In this document: in pieces, positions 9,363-17,780 of the stretch
Numbering within the stretch: the first letter of the stretch is position 1
Layout: each line of letters opens with the position of its first letter
From: Pricia antarctica
GTDB lineage: Bacteria; Bacteroidota; Bacteroidia; Flavobacteriales; Flavobacteriaceae
NCBI GenBank assembly: GCA_011050085.1
Contig: DRGL01000075.1
Location: forward strand, 1 to 64,000
Length of the DNA stretch: 64,000 nt
Direction of reading: 5' to 3'
Program-made: the position numbers and the translations under genes
Notes under the pieces: generated by a model
The model's input: only the letters and a program-made list of their open reading frames with translations
Told to the model about the DNA's origin: nothing
The model's database searches: none

Positions 9363-10412
9363 ATGCAAAAAATGAATTACCGATTTTTACTTTTTTTAGT
9401 CCTGTTTGTGGGTACCAACGTAATATTTAGTCAATCGAAACCTCTACCCATTGATTTGAAGGTCAATGAAGTAGAAAAAAAAGTCGATGTTATGGTCGGT
9501 GGCGAGCTGTTCACCTCTTACATTTATCCCGATAACATCAAAAAACCGGTCTTGTGGCCAGTAATGTCACCTAAAGGCAATGTGTTGACCCGTAGTTTTC
9601 CTATGGTCGATAAGGAAGGTGACCGTACCGACCATCCACATCATGTCGGGATTTGGTTGAACTACGGTGATGTAAACGGGCTCGATTTTTGGAACAATTC
9701 CGAAGCGATTCCGGCCCGGGAAAAAAATAAATATGGAACTATATTCCATGAATCCATCGAAAAGGCCAAAAGTGGAAAAGGTCAGGCTAGGCTAGTGACC
9801 AAAGCCCTTTGGAAATCACCTGATGATGAGGTCATGCTCGAAGAGGAAACCAAATTTAGTTTTAAGGCCATGGATGACATTCGTATTATCGACCGTACTA
9901 CTACCTTAACAGCCAAAATAGATGAGGTAAAGTTTACGGACAACAAAGAGGGAATGTTCGCCATTCGCGTAGCCCGTGAACTGGAATTGCCCTCTGATAA
10001 ACCATCTGAATTGATGGACTCACACGGTGTGGTTACCAAGGTAGAAAAAATGGACAATACGAATGTCAAAGGTAATTATCGCAGTTCGGAAGGTATCGAA
10101 GGAGGAGCAGTCTGGGGTACCCGTGCTAAATGGATGAAACTTTCAAGTGAAATCAACGGAGAAACGGTATCCCTTGTTATTATTGATAATCCTACAAACC
10201 CAGGTTATCCAACCTACTGGCACGCTAGGGACTATGGGCTTTTTGCTGCCAATACGCTAGGTCAAAAAGTATTTTCAGAAGGTAAGGAAGAGCTTAACTT
10301 TAGTCTTAAAAAAGGCGACTCCGTTACGTTTAATTACCGATTGGTTGTGGCAAGCGAAGATTTGACCGATGACCAAATCAATGCCATGGCGGCAGAGTAT
10401 GGGAAAATGTAA
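9363..10412 (+). CDS. DUF6807 (PmoA-like) family secreted protein
   Basis: A 349-residue secreted protein. A Sec signal peptide covers about residues 5-24 (NYRFLLFLVLFVGTNVIFS, cut before QSKP). The body matches the DUF6807 family, often labelled PmoA-like: the signature HPHHVGIWLNYGDVNGLDFW is at about residues 81-100, and PTYWHARDYGLFAANTLG near residue 285. The PmoA name comes from an old database label and does not imply methane oxidation. Members are common beside Gfo/Idh/MocA genes in carbohydrate loci, exactly the arrangement here, so a role in processing a sugar or sugar derivative outside the cytoplasm is likely. The reaction is unknown. A second ATG at 9372 is an equally good start. 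Confidence 0.85.
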   Translation: MQKMNYRFLLFLVLFVGTNVIFSQSKPLPIDLKVNEVEKKVDVMVGGELFTSYIYPDNIKKPVLWPVMSPKGNVLTRSFPMVDKEGDRTDHPHHVGIWLNYGDVNGLDFWNNSEAIPAREKNKYGTIFHESIEKAKSGKGQARLVTKALWKSPDDEVMLEEETKFSFKAMDDIRIIDRTTTLTAKIDEVKFTDNKEGMFAIRVARELELPSDKPSELMDSHGVVTKVEKMDNTNVKGNYRSSEGIEGGAVWGTRAKWMKLSSEINGETVSLVIIDNPTNPGYPTYWHARDYGLFAANTLGQKVFSEGKEELNFSLKKGDSVTFNYRLVVASEDLTDDQINAMAAEYGKM

Positions 10413-10523
10413 GTAATTAGGCGAAGAATTGTAACGGCCGTACTTGCAATCGGCCACGACGGTAATGATTCGATAGCGAAATCGGAAAAATATAAACGAC
10501 AGAATTAGGTATCTTCGCTTAAG

Positions 10524-13500
10524 ATGAAAACAGGTACAATGCAGTTAGGTAAACTTCTGGTTCTCGGATTGATTATCTTATTTGCGAGTTGCAAAAAATC
10601 TGAGGATAATCACCGATTCGTAGCGGTCGATGCATCGCGATCCGGAATTGAATTTGCCAATACCATTACCGAAAACGATTCTATAAATGTCATCGATTTT
10701 CAGTACTGCTATAATGGCGGAGGGGTCGGTATCGGCGATTTTGATAATAATGGCCTACCCGATATTATTTTCACTGGAAACCAGGTATCCAGTGCACTTT
10801 ATCTCAACCGGGGAGATTTACATTTCGAGGACATTACCGAAGCTTCGGGAATAACAACAACGTCTTGGGTGACCGGCGTAAGTATCGTAGACATTAACGT
10901 TGATGGGTTAGACGATATTTACCTAAGTGTAGCAGGTCCCGATTGTATAAATAACTGTAACAATCTGCTTTTTATCAACCAAGGGCTTGATGCTACTGGT
11001 GTTCCTACTTTTATAGAACAGGCCGAAGCCTATGGTCTCGATGATGGCAATTATACCCAACAATCAGTATTTTTTGATTACGACGGAGATGGTGATCTCG
11101 ATGTTTTTATACTTCACAATGGCAACCACGGTTTTGCAAAAAACAACCCTATGCCAAAACGGTATATGGAACCGCATCTCAACGATATGCTATTGCGAAA
11201 CGATTCCGTTGGAGGGCTCGAGCATCCATATTTTACTGACGTTTCGCAGAAAGCTGGAATCGTTTATGGTGGATTTGGTCTAGGGGTAGGTATCAATGAT
11301 ATCAATGGTGATGGTTTAACGGATATCTATGTGGCGAACGATTTTATAACCGAGGATTTACTCTACATTCAAAGGAAACACCCCGATAGTGTTGCCCCCT
11401 GGTTCGAAGAACGTAGTAAAACGTATTTGGGGCACGCATCCCATAATGCTATGGGAATGGACTTTTCGGATGTCAACAACGATGGTCTGCCAGACATAAT
11501 GGTGGTAGACATGCTTCCGGAAAAGTACGAACGCCAAAAGAAAATGCAGGGCGGTATGAACTACGAAAAGTATTTATTGGCCTTACGCAATGATTATAGT
11601 TCTCAATACGTGCGTAATACCCTGCAGGTCAATAACGGTACCCTTGACGGAAAGCCTTTAAAGACAAGTGAAACCGGGTTTTTGTCCGGAATCGCAAGTA
11701 CGGACTGGAGTTGGTCGCCCCTTTTACTTGATTTGGACAATGATGGTGATAAAGACCTCTATATTTCCAACGGTTATGCAAAAGATGTGGCAGACCTTGA
11801 TTATATCAATTATGCCAGTGAAAATAATATGTTCGGAAGTACCGAAGATAGACTTCAAAAGCAAAAGGAATTCGCGGGTAAGCTTGATAGTATTTATCTA
11901 CCCAACTATATCTATGAAAATAAGGGGGGACTTCACTTTAAGGATGTTTCCGAAGAATGGACCGAAAGCGTACCTACCTATTCCAACGGAACGGCCTATG
12001 CCGATTTTGATCAAGATGGAGATCTTGACATGGTGTTGAACAATATCAACGAACCAGCTACACTTCTTGAAAATAAGACCTCCGATACTCCTGAGAACCA
12101 TTTTTTACGAATCCGACTCGAGGGTTCAGAGCAAAATCGAAAAGGTATCGGATCGATCATTCGTATTTGGCAAAAAGGTAAATTGCAACAACAGTATCAA
12201 TCTGTGGTGCGCGGGTATCTATCTTCTATGGAACCGATTGTGCATTTCGGAGTTATGGACGGGTTTATCGATTCCCTCGAAGTACAATGGCCCTCGGGTA
12301 TTCGAAATAAACTTATACATGTTCCGGTAGATCAGTTGCTTGAAGTGAACATTAGCGAAGCCAAGAAAGCCTATGCATCTGTAAAAAGGCTTGATTCAAA
12401 GCTACAGTTCGAGGAAAAATCTAGCCTAATTAATTTTGTACACAAAGAGAGTGTTTTTAATGAATATGCAAGGCAACCTTTATTGATGCGGCAATATTCA
12501 AATTCCGGGCCCTGTTTGGCAGCGGCTAATATTGATGGAAATGTGGGAGATGAATTATTTGTAGGAGGTAGTAAGGGAATGCCAGGACAAATCTGGTTTC
12601 AGGATCAGGATGGAACTTACCGACCAAAGCAACAACTTGAGAGTGAATTTGAAGATACCGATGCGGTATTTGTGGATATTGACGGTGATACAGACCTTGA
12701 CTTGTATGTGACCAGCGGCAGTTCGGAATTTTATGAGTCCTCGCAATTCTATAACGACAGGATATATCTTAACGATGGCTCAGGATATTTTGAGCGCAAT
12801 GAAGAGATTTTGAAAGAAACTTCCAATAGCACCCAAATCGTAAGAGCCGGGGATATTGATGCTGATGGAGATATGGATTTCTTTATCGGAGCCAGAATAC
12901 TCCCGGACCACTATCCCAATACACCCAAAAGCCGAATTTTGATTAATAATGCTGGGCGCTTGCAGGAGTTGGAAAATAGTGGCCTTGAAGATATTGGGAT
13001 GGTTACCGACGCAATTTGGGAAGATATCGACCAAGATGGCCTAATAGACCTAATAGTTGTTGGCGAATGGATGCCAATCTCAATTTTCAAAAATAACACT
13101 GATAATTTTTCTCCATTATCTATATCATGGGTTGACGAAAACGATGCCCCTATAAGTACTACGGGATGGTGGAACTGTGTTGCAAAGTCAGATATCGATA
13201 ATGATGGCGATTTCGACTTTGTTCTTGGCAATCAAGGCCTTAATGGTGTTTTGCGTCCTTCTGCTTCAGAACCGATATATGTATACAAGAACGATTATGA
13301 TAGAAATGGGAGTCCGGATCCGGTTTTGGGTCGATTTATGAGCGATGGAGAAAACCGTAAGTTGCTTCCGCTACATTCACGCGATGATATTGTCGCTCAG
13401 CTGCCTTCATTAAAACGATTCTATATGCGCTACGATGATTTTACAAAGGTAGATTTCGAGCAGCTTCTGAATATTAAAGACCTTACCGCAGAAACACTGA

Positions 13501-13919
13501 GTGCGCAAATTTTCGCCAGCAGTTACGCTGAAAATTTAGGTAACGGAAGATTTCGATTGACGGACTTGCCTTCTAGATGTCAGGTGGCCCCTATTAATGA
13601 TATTCTGGTTGATGATTTCGACAAAGATGGGCAAGAAGAATTGCTATTGGTAGGCAATGATTTTACCGCTGAAGCCATATACGGAAGGGCCGATGCTTTT
13701 ACTGGTATCGTACTTAAAAGGGAGAACGGTTCTTGGGATGCCATGGAGAGCAAAGACAGCGGATTCTACGTGCCAGGGCAGTCGAATCATCTTTTGAAAA
13801 TTACTGATAATACGGGGGACAAAGCCATATTGGCCGCCCAGAATAACGATACCTTACGAGTTTTTTCTTCGATGATTCCACCAGAATCCGTTCAAAAGAC
13901 ATCCCCTGTAATACCCTGA
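10524..13919 (+). CDS. Giant FG-GAP/ASPIC repeat surface lipoprotein 1
   Basis: A 1,131-residue lipoprotein with Cys23 as the lipidated residue (LFASC). An N-terminal beta-propeller of FG-GAP/VCBS repeats (about residues 60-520) carries many calcium-loop sequences of the form D-x-D-x-D-G-x-x-D, for example FDYDGDGDLD and DLDNDGDKDLY. A UnbV/ASPIC domain follows (about 525-610, motif GIGSIIRIW, then VQWPSGI). A second propeller fills about residues 650-1110. This order is that of CRTAC1-like proteins. Function is unknown; calcium-dependent binding of glycan or protein at the cell surface is a reasonable inference. The stop is one base before the ATG of the sulfatase, so the two genes are co-expressed. 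Two paralogues lie at 22199-25603 and 25593-29210. Confidence 0.92.
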   Translation: MKTGTMQLGKLLVLGLIILFASCKKSEDNHRFVAVDASRSGIEFANTITENDSINVIDFQYCYNGGGVGIGDFDNNGLPDIIFTGNQVSSALYLNRGDLHFEDITEASGITTTSWVTGVSIVDINVDGLDDIYLSVAGPDCINNCNNLLFINQGLDATGVPTFIEQAEAYGLDDGNYTQQSVFFDYDGDGDLDVFILHNGNHGFAKNNPMPKRYMEPHLNDMLLRNDSVGGLEHPYFTDVSQKAGIVYGGFGLGVGINDINGDGLTDIYVANDFITEDLLYIQRKHPDSVAPWFEERSKTYLGHASHNAMGMDFSDVNNDGLPDIMVVDMLPEKYERQKKMQGGMNYEKYLLALRNDYSSQYVRNTLQVNNGTLDGKPLKTSETGFLSGIASTDWSWSPLLLDLDNDGDKDLYISNGYAKDVADLDYINYASENNMFGSTEDRLQKQKEFAGKLDSIYLPNYIYENKGGLHFKDVSEEWTESVPTYSNGTAYADFDQDGDLDMVLNNINEPATLLENKTSDTPENHFLRIRLEGSEQNRKGIGSIIRIWQKGKLQQQYQSVVRGYLSSMEPIVHFGVMDGFIDSLEVQWPSGIRNKLIHVPVDQLLEVNISEAKKAYASVKRLDSKLQFEEKSSLINFVHKESVFNEYARQPLLMRQYSNSGPCLAAANIDGNVGDELFVGGSKGMPGQIWFQDQDGTYRPKQQLESEFEDTDAVFVDIDGDTDLDLYVTSGSSEFYESSQFYNDRIYLNDGSGYFERNEEILKETSNSTQIVRAGDIDADGDMDFFIGARILPDHYPNTPKSRILINNAGRLQELENSGLEDIGMVTDAIWEDIDQDGLIDLIVVGEWMPISIFKNNTDNFSPLSISWVDENDAPISTTGWWNCVAKSDIDNDGDFDFVLGNQGLNGVLRPSASEPIYVYKNDYDRNGSPDPVLGRFMSDGENRKLLPLHSRDDIVAQLPSLKRFYMRYDDFTKVDFEQLLNIKDLTAETLSAQIFASSYAENLGNGRFRLTDLPSRCQVAPINDILVDDFDKDGQEELLLVGNDFTAEAIYGRADAFTGIVLKRENGSWDAMESKDSGFYVPGQSNHLLKITDNTGDKAILAAQNNDTLRVFSSMIPPESVQKTSPVIP

Positions 13920-13920
13920 T

Positions 13921-15408
13921 ATGAAAAAATATCTATTTCATCTAAGCCTTTCCATTCTGGTAAGCTTGTTTTTTTCCTGTACTGGTTCCGGAAAAAAGAA
14001 GACGGGTGAAAAAGCCGAACAAGCTTATGTGCAGGGTATTACTAAGCCCAACATTATTTACATTTTAGCCGATGATCTCGGTTACGGTGACTTGGGGGTC
14101 TATGGTCAGAAAAAATTCAAAACCCCGAATATCGATAAACTAGCAGCACAAGGTATGCTGTTTACACAGCACTATTCAGGAAGTACGGTTTGCGCACCTT
14201 CACGTTCGGCGTTGATGACTGGCTTGCATACGGGTCATACGGTAGTGCGGGGTAACAAAGAAATACGGCCGGAAGGACAATATCCTATACCTGATACTAC
14301 CTGTACTATTGCCGAAGCTCTAAAAAAGGCAGGGTATTCCACAGGTGCTTTTGGCAAATGGGGATTAGGTCCGCCAAAATCGGAGGGAGACCCTTTGAAC
14401 CAAGGTTTCGATACTTTTTACGGTTACAATTGCCAGCGCCTCGGGCACAATTATTATCCCTATCATTTATGGTCGAACAACGACTCGATAGTGTTGTCGG
14501 AAAATGCTGGCGGTAAGCAGAAAGCTTATGCCCCTGATCTCATCCATCAAGAAACCTTAAAATTTATAGATAAAAACAAGCAGGGCCCTTTTTTTCTGTA
14601 TGTACCTTCGATAATTCCCCATGCCGAACTGGTAGCACCCGAGGCTTTTATGAAAAAGTATAGGGGTGCATATCCTCCTGAAAAAAAGTTCCAAGGGGTA
14701 GATAAAGGTGCAGAATTTAATTTAGGACCCTATCGTTCACAGGCAGAAACCCATGCCGCTTTCGCTGCAATGATTAGTGTGCTCGATAGCCAAGTAAGGG
14801 AGATTATGCAAAAAATAGAGGATTTGGGCATTGCCGAGAATACGATTATTGTGTTCACTTCCGATAATGGTCCTCATGAAGAAGGGGGCGCAGATCCTGA
14901 GTATTTCGATAGTAATGGCCCGCTCAAAGGCGTGAAACGTGATCTTTACGAAGGGGGAATTCGAGTACCTATGATTGTAAAATGGCCAGGTAAAATCGCC
15001 TCAGGTTCCAAAACGAATCATATTTCGGCCTTTTGGGACATACTGCCCACCTTTTCAAAGATTGCAGACGTTGAACCCCCCGAAAATATAGATGGTATTT
15101 CCTTTTTACCTACACTATTGGGGCAAGATAAAATTCAGAAAGAGCATGAGTATCTCTATTGGGAATTTCATGAACGCGGAGGGCGGCAAGCAGTGCGAAA
15201 GGGAAAATGGAAAGCGGTGAAGTATGCTGTGTTCGAGCGACCCGATGCGCCATTGGAGCTTTATAACTTGGAGGAGGATATCGGGGAGGAGCACAATATT
15301 GCACAAAGTCATCCCGATATAATAGCCGATATGAAAAATATTATGAATACGGCAAGAACACCTTCCGACGTCTTTAGGTTTGGTCAGGATACTCATCTAG
15401 CTGAGTAA
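13921..15408 (+). CDS. Lipoprotein arylsulfatase (S1 family)
   Basis: A 495-residue sulfatase that should remove sulfate esters from a sugar. Residues 1-20 form a lipoprotein signal ending in LVSLFFSC. The N-terminal motif NIIYILADDLGYGDLGVYG holds metal-binding aspartates. The active-site signature CAPSR begins at Cys91, which must be converted to formylglycine by a maturase encoded elsewhere, and TSDNGPHEEGG near residue 315 supplies further metal ligands. Length and domain layout are those of full S1 sulfatases. It begins one base after the FG-GAP gene stop, a coupled arrangement. With the AgaS-type gene next door, a sulfated galactose or N-acetylgalactosamine unit is a plausible substrate, but the exact subfamily cannot be read by eye. 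Confidence 0.93.
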   Translation: MKKYLFHLSLSILVSLFFSCTGSGKKKTGEKAEQAYVQGITKPNIIYILADDLGYGDLGVYGQKKFKTPNIDKLAAQGMLFTQHYSGSTVCAPSRSALMTGLHTGHTVVRGNKEIRPEGQYPIPDTTCTIAEALKKAGYSTGAFGKWGLGPPKSEGDPLNQGFDTFYGYNCQRLGHNYYPYHLWSNNDSIVLSENAGGKQKAYAPDLIHQETLKFIDKNKQGPFFLYVPSIIPHAELVAPEAFMKKYRGAYPPEKKFQGVDKGAEFNLGPYRSQAETHAAFAAMISVLDSQVREIMQKIEDLGIAENTIIVFTSDNGPHEEGGADPEYFDSNGPLKGVKRDLYEGGIRVPMIVKWPGKIASGSKTNHISAFWDILPTFSKIADVEPPENIDGISFLPTLLGQDKIQKEHEYLYWEFHERGGRQAVRKGKWKAVKYAVFERPDAPLELYNLEEDIGEEHNIAQSHPDIIADMKNIMNTARTPSDVFRFGQDTHLAE

Positions 15409-15569
15409 GAAATCTTATTTGAAGGGTTGGTCAAATATGTGTAAAGGCAATGCTATTAATCTAATAATTGGAAAAAACGGTATGAAGTATTAATATCTGA
15501 TTTGACTTTATAATTTTCATTCCAATTTTGCCATTGCTATTCACTTTGACATCGCCGATAATGATTTTT

Positions 15570-16721
15570 CTAATAAATCGTAACGCCTTCTACAACTCTG
15601 GAAATCGCCTTACTTGATGATGGGGAATCGGGCGATAAACCGAGCTGCATCGATTTATAAAAAGCAAGAAGTTGTCCGAAAAGTATATTGGAAACAGACA
15701 AGAAACTCTCAGCATCATTAGTATCTAATTTCGGAAGTTTAAATTGGGTATCGAATGTCAAATCATCTAAACTCTCTCTAGAAATACCAATTTGATATAG
15801 TGGTTTTTTCCCTTGATTCATCCCTCTTACCAAATCTTTCTCATATCGAAGAACGTCGGGATTATTGGAAAAGTAATATACCATTAAAGTTTGCTCGTCT
15901 ACTACAGCTTTCGGACCGTGTCTAAAACCTAAATAGGAATCGTATTTACAAATAACCTGGCCATCGGTTAATTCCTGTAGTTTCAAATGTGATTCCATAG
16001 CCGTGCCATACTGTGGTCCAGAACCAAGAAAAATCGCTCTTGTAAAGGGTAAATCCGAAATATTCTTTAATTCGGATGCGTATGTATTAAGTATTGTCTC
16101 ACCAGTTGAAATAGCGTTCAAAACCATTTGGTTCGAATCCCCATTTTTAGCAATGTCGTTTATTAATAGTGCGGACAGTAACATCCCCGAATAGCTACCG
16201 GTCATCGCCAGACTTTTATCATTGGCTTCAGGGGGTAATATAAACGAATAACGGGTATTCTTGACTTTGTATTTAGCTAGTTCCCCCTCTTGGTTACATG
16301 TAATAACCAAATGATAGCAATTCTTGCAATACGTATCGGCAAGCCGAAGTGTAGCCACACTTTCTGGGCTATTGCCCGACCTTGCAAATGAAATTAATAG
16401 AATCGATGATTCGGAACTAAAATAGTCCTGTGGATGTGACACCAAGTCTGTTGTCGCTATGGAACGGGTTGTCACATGCGTGGTCCGCTGTATCTCCCCA
16501 AAAAGAGAAAGCCCTATGAAAGCACTTGTACCCGCACCTGTGAGTATTATGGTATCAATTTTAGGGATTATTTCATCTAAAAAAGACGAAATCTCAGATT
16601 TTTCATCATAAAATTTGTCCTTGATAGCTGACCATAATATTGGCTGACCAGAAATTTCCTTTGCGGTAAAAATTCCGTCCCTTTTATTGAGAGTACTCTC
16701 ATCGATACCTAAATATTTCAT
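15570..16721 (-). CDS. agaS: AgaS-type SIS-domain sugar-phosphate isomerase/deaminase
   Basis: A 383-residue cytosolic enzyme with two SIS domains. The N-terminal FTAKEISGQPILW motif (about residues 18-30) is characteristic of the AgaS family. TGAGTSAFIG (about 60) and SFARSGNSPESV (about 110) are phosphosugar-binding loops of the first SIS domain, and FLGSGPQYGTAMES (about 230) and GFRHGPKAVV (about 268) belong to the second. AgaS converts galactosamine-6-phosphate to tagatose-6-phosphate plus ammonia. The gene is divergent from a DeoR-family regulator, the classical aga arrangement, and two downstream-pathway enzymes (LacC-type kinase, class II aldolase) occur in the same locus. Its promoter region shares two sequence blocks with that of susC. 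Confidence 0.9.
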   Translation of the reverse strand: MKYLGIDESTLNKRDGIFTAKEISGQPILWSAIKDKFYDEKSEISSFLDEIIPKIDTIILTGAGTSAFIGLSLFGEIQRTTHVTTRSIATTDLVSHPQDYFSSESSILLISFARSGNSPESVATLRLADTYCKNCYHLVITCNQEGELAKYKVKNTRYSFILPPEANDKSLAMTGSYSGMLLSALLINDIAKNGDSNQMVLNAISTGETILNTYASELKNISDLPFTRAIFLGSGPQYGTAMESHLKLQELTDGQVICKYDSYLGFRHGPKAVVDEQTLMVYYFSNNPDVLRYEKDLVRGMNQGKKPLYQIGISRESLDDLTFDTQFKLPKLDTNDAESFLSVSNILFGQLLAFYKSMQLGLSPDSPSSSKAISRVVEGVTIY

Positions 16722-16748
16722 AGTAGTAAGGCGGCTATTTTGTTGCGA

Positions 16749-16761
16749 AAAACTTTCATAA
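16749..16761 (-). promoter_or_regulatory. Candidate operator block A upstream of agaS
   Basis: On the minus strand this reads TTATGAAAGTTTT and lies 27 nt upstream of the agaS start codon, just downstream of the predicted -7 box. The identical 13 bases occur at 34154-34166 just downstream of the predicted susC -7 box, in the same orientation. Its place near the transcription start fits a repressor site; the adjacent DeoR-family gene is the obvious candidate binder (inference). Confidence 0.5.
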
Positions 16762-16771
16762 TATTATTTAA

Positions 16772-16802
16772 CAAAAATAACAAACTTATTTAAAGTTTCA
16801 AA
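16772..16802 (-). promoter_or_regulatory. Predicted agaS promoter (Bacteroidota type)
   Basis: On the minus strand a -33 TTTG (16799-16802) and a -7 TATTTTTG (16772-16779) are separated by exactly 19 nt, fitting the Bacteroidota consensus TTTG / TAnnTTTG. The spacer holds AAATAAGTTTGT (16780-16791), a 12-base block also found at 34194-34205 in the susC promoter. Confidence 0.6.
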
Positions 16803-16908
16803 GTCTTGTGTTTTATTTTCAATACATTCGTTATGTCTCTTTTTTCATATTTTAGACTTAATAAATGAGAACTGTAGAAGATTTAGGAATAGGTTCTTCC
16901 ATAACTTA

Positions 16909-17706
16909 ATGAACACCATGGCCAAAAAGAAAAAATCTAAGCGTTCAACAGTCGAAAGGCGTAAAACAATTTTAACACTGTTGTCCGAAAATGGCCAAGT
17001 TTTCGTTCATGAACTCAGTAAGCAATTTAATGTCAGTGAAGTTACTATCAGAAATGATTTAGATCTTTTCGAATCTAAAAAATTGTTGATCAGGGCAAGA
17101 GGTGGTGCCATGAAATATGAAAATAATGTCGGTATAGATTATGGCATTTCCGAGAAGGATAAAATAAATTATATTGAAAAACAGAGAATCGGAAAAAAAG
17201 CAGCCGCGTTAATTGGGGAATCTGAAACGGTAATTCTTGATTCTGGGACTACAACAATGGAGATTGCTAAAAATTTAGGCGATATCAAATCTTTGAGCGT
17301 AATTACCAATGCCTTCAATATAGTAGGTCAGTTAATTGCTAACCAGAATATAAACGTAATAGTTCCTGGTGGTTCGCTTCGAAAAAATTCCCATTCTTTA
17401 GTTGGGCCACTCGCCGAAAAGAATTTAAAGAATTTTTACGTTGACAAGGCATTTATTGGTGTCGATGCATTTGATACACGCGTAGGTATCTATACGCCTA
17501 ATATCGAAGAAGCCTCGCTTAATCAAATTATGATAAACATTGCTAAAGAAGTAATTTTAGTCGCTGATTCCAGCAAATTCAATAGAAGAAGCCTTGCTTT
17601 TATTTGTCCCATTGGCCAAATCGATACCGTGGTTACGGATGATAAAATAAGTGCGGAAGACCACAAACAACTTCAAGATTCCGGAGTGAAAGTGATAATA
17701 GCCTAA
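16909..17706 (+). CDS. DeoR-family transcriptional regulator (AgaR-like)
   Basis: A 265-residue repressor-type regulator. An N-terminal DeoR helix-turn-helix covers about residues 15-70 (RRKTILTLLSENGQVFVHEL, then VSEVTIRNDLDLFE). The C-terminal sugar-phosphate-sensing domain shows ILDSGTTTMEIAKNL, VPGGSLRKNSHSLVGP and IGVDAFD, the usual DeoR-family effector-domain motifs. Such proteins are released from DNA by phosphorylated sugars of the pathway they control. The position divergent from agaS matches AgaR of proteobacteria, so I infer control of the galactosamine pathway and perhaps of susC through the shared blocks at 16749 and 34154. An in-frame ATG at 16918 is an alternative start. Confidence 0.9.
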   Translation: MNTMAKKKKSKRSTVERRKTILTLLSENGQVFVHELSKQFNVSEVTIRNDLDLFESKKLLIRARGGAMKYENNVGIDYGISEKDKINYIEKQRIGKKAAALIGESETVILDSGTTTMEIAKNLGDIKSLSVITNAFNIVGQLIANQNINVIVPGGSLRKNSHSLVGPLAEKNLKNFYVDKAFIGVDAFDTRVGIYTPNIEEASLNQIMINIAKEVILVADSSKFNRRSLAFICPIGQIDTVVTDDKISAEDHKQLQDSGVKVIIA

Positions 17707-17780
17707 TTATATTGTAAGCCCATTCTATAGTTGTCTTTGCTTTCTTTACCGCATATACATACATGCAGATAAGCAAACTA

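Noticed and set aside
9363-10412. Methane monooxygenase subunit (PmoA) function
   Set aside because: The label is historical for DUF6807. The protein is a secreted soluble protein without the membrane helices or metal ligands of particulate methane monooxygenase.
15409-15569. Distant inverted pieces (GCAATG/CATTGC and AATTGG/CCAATT) between the convergent sulfatase and agaS genes
   Set aside because: The loop would be about 70 nt and the arms only six bases; too weak to call a terminator.
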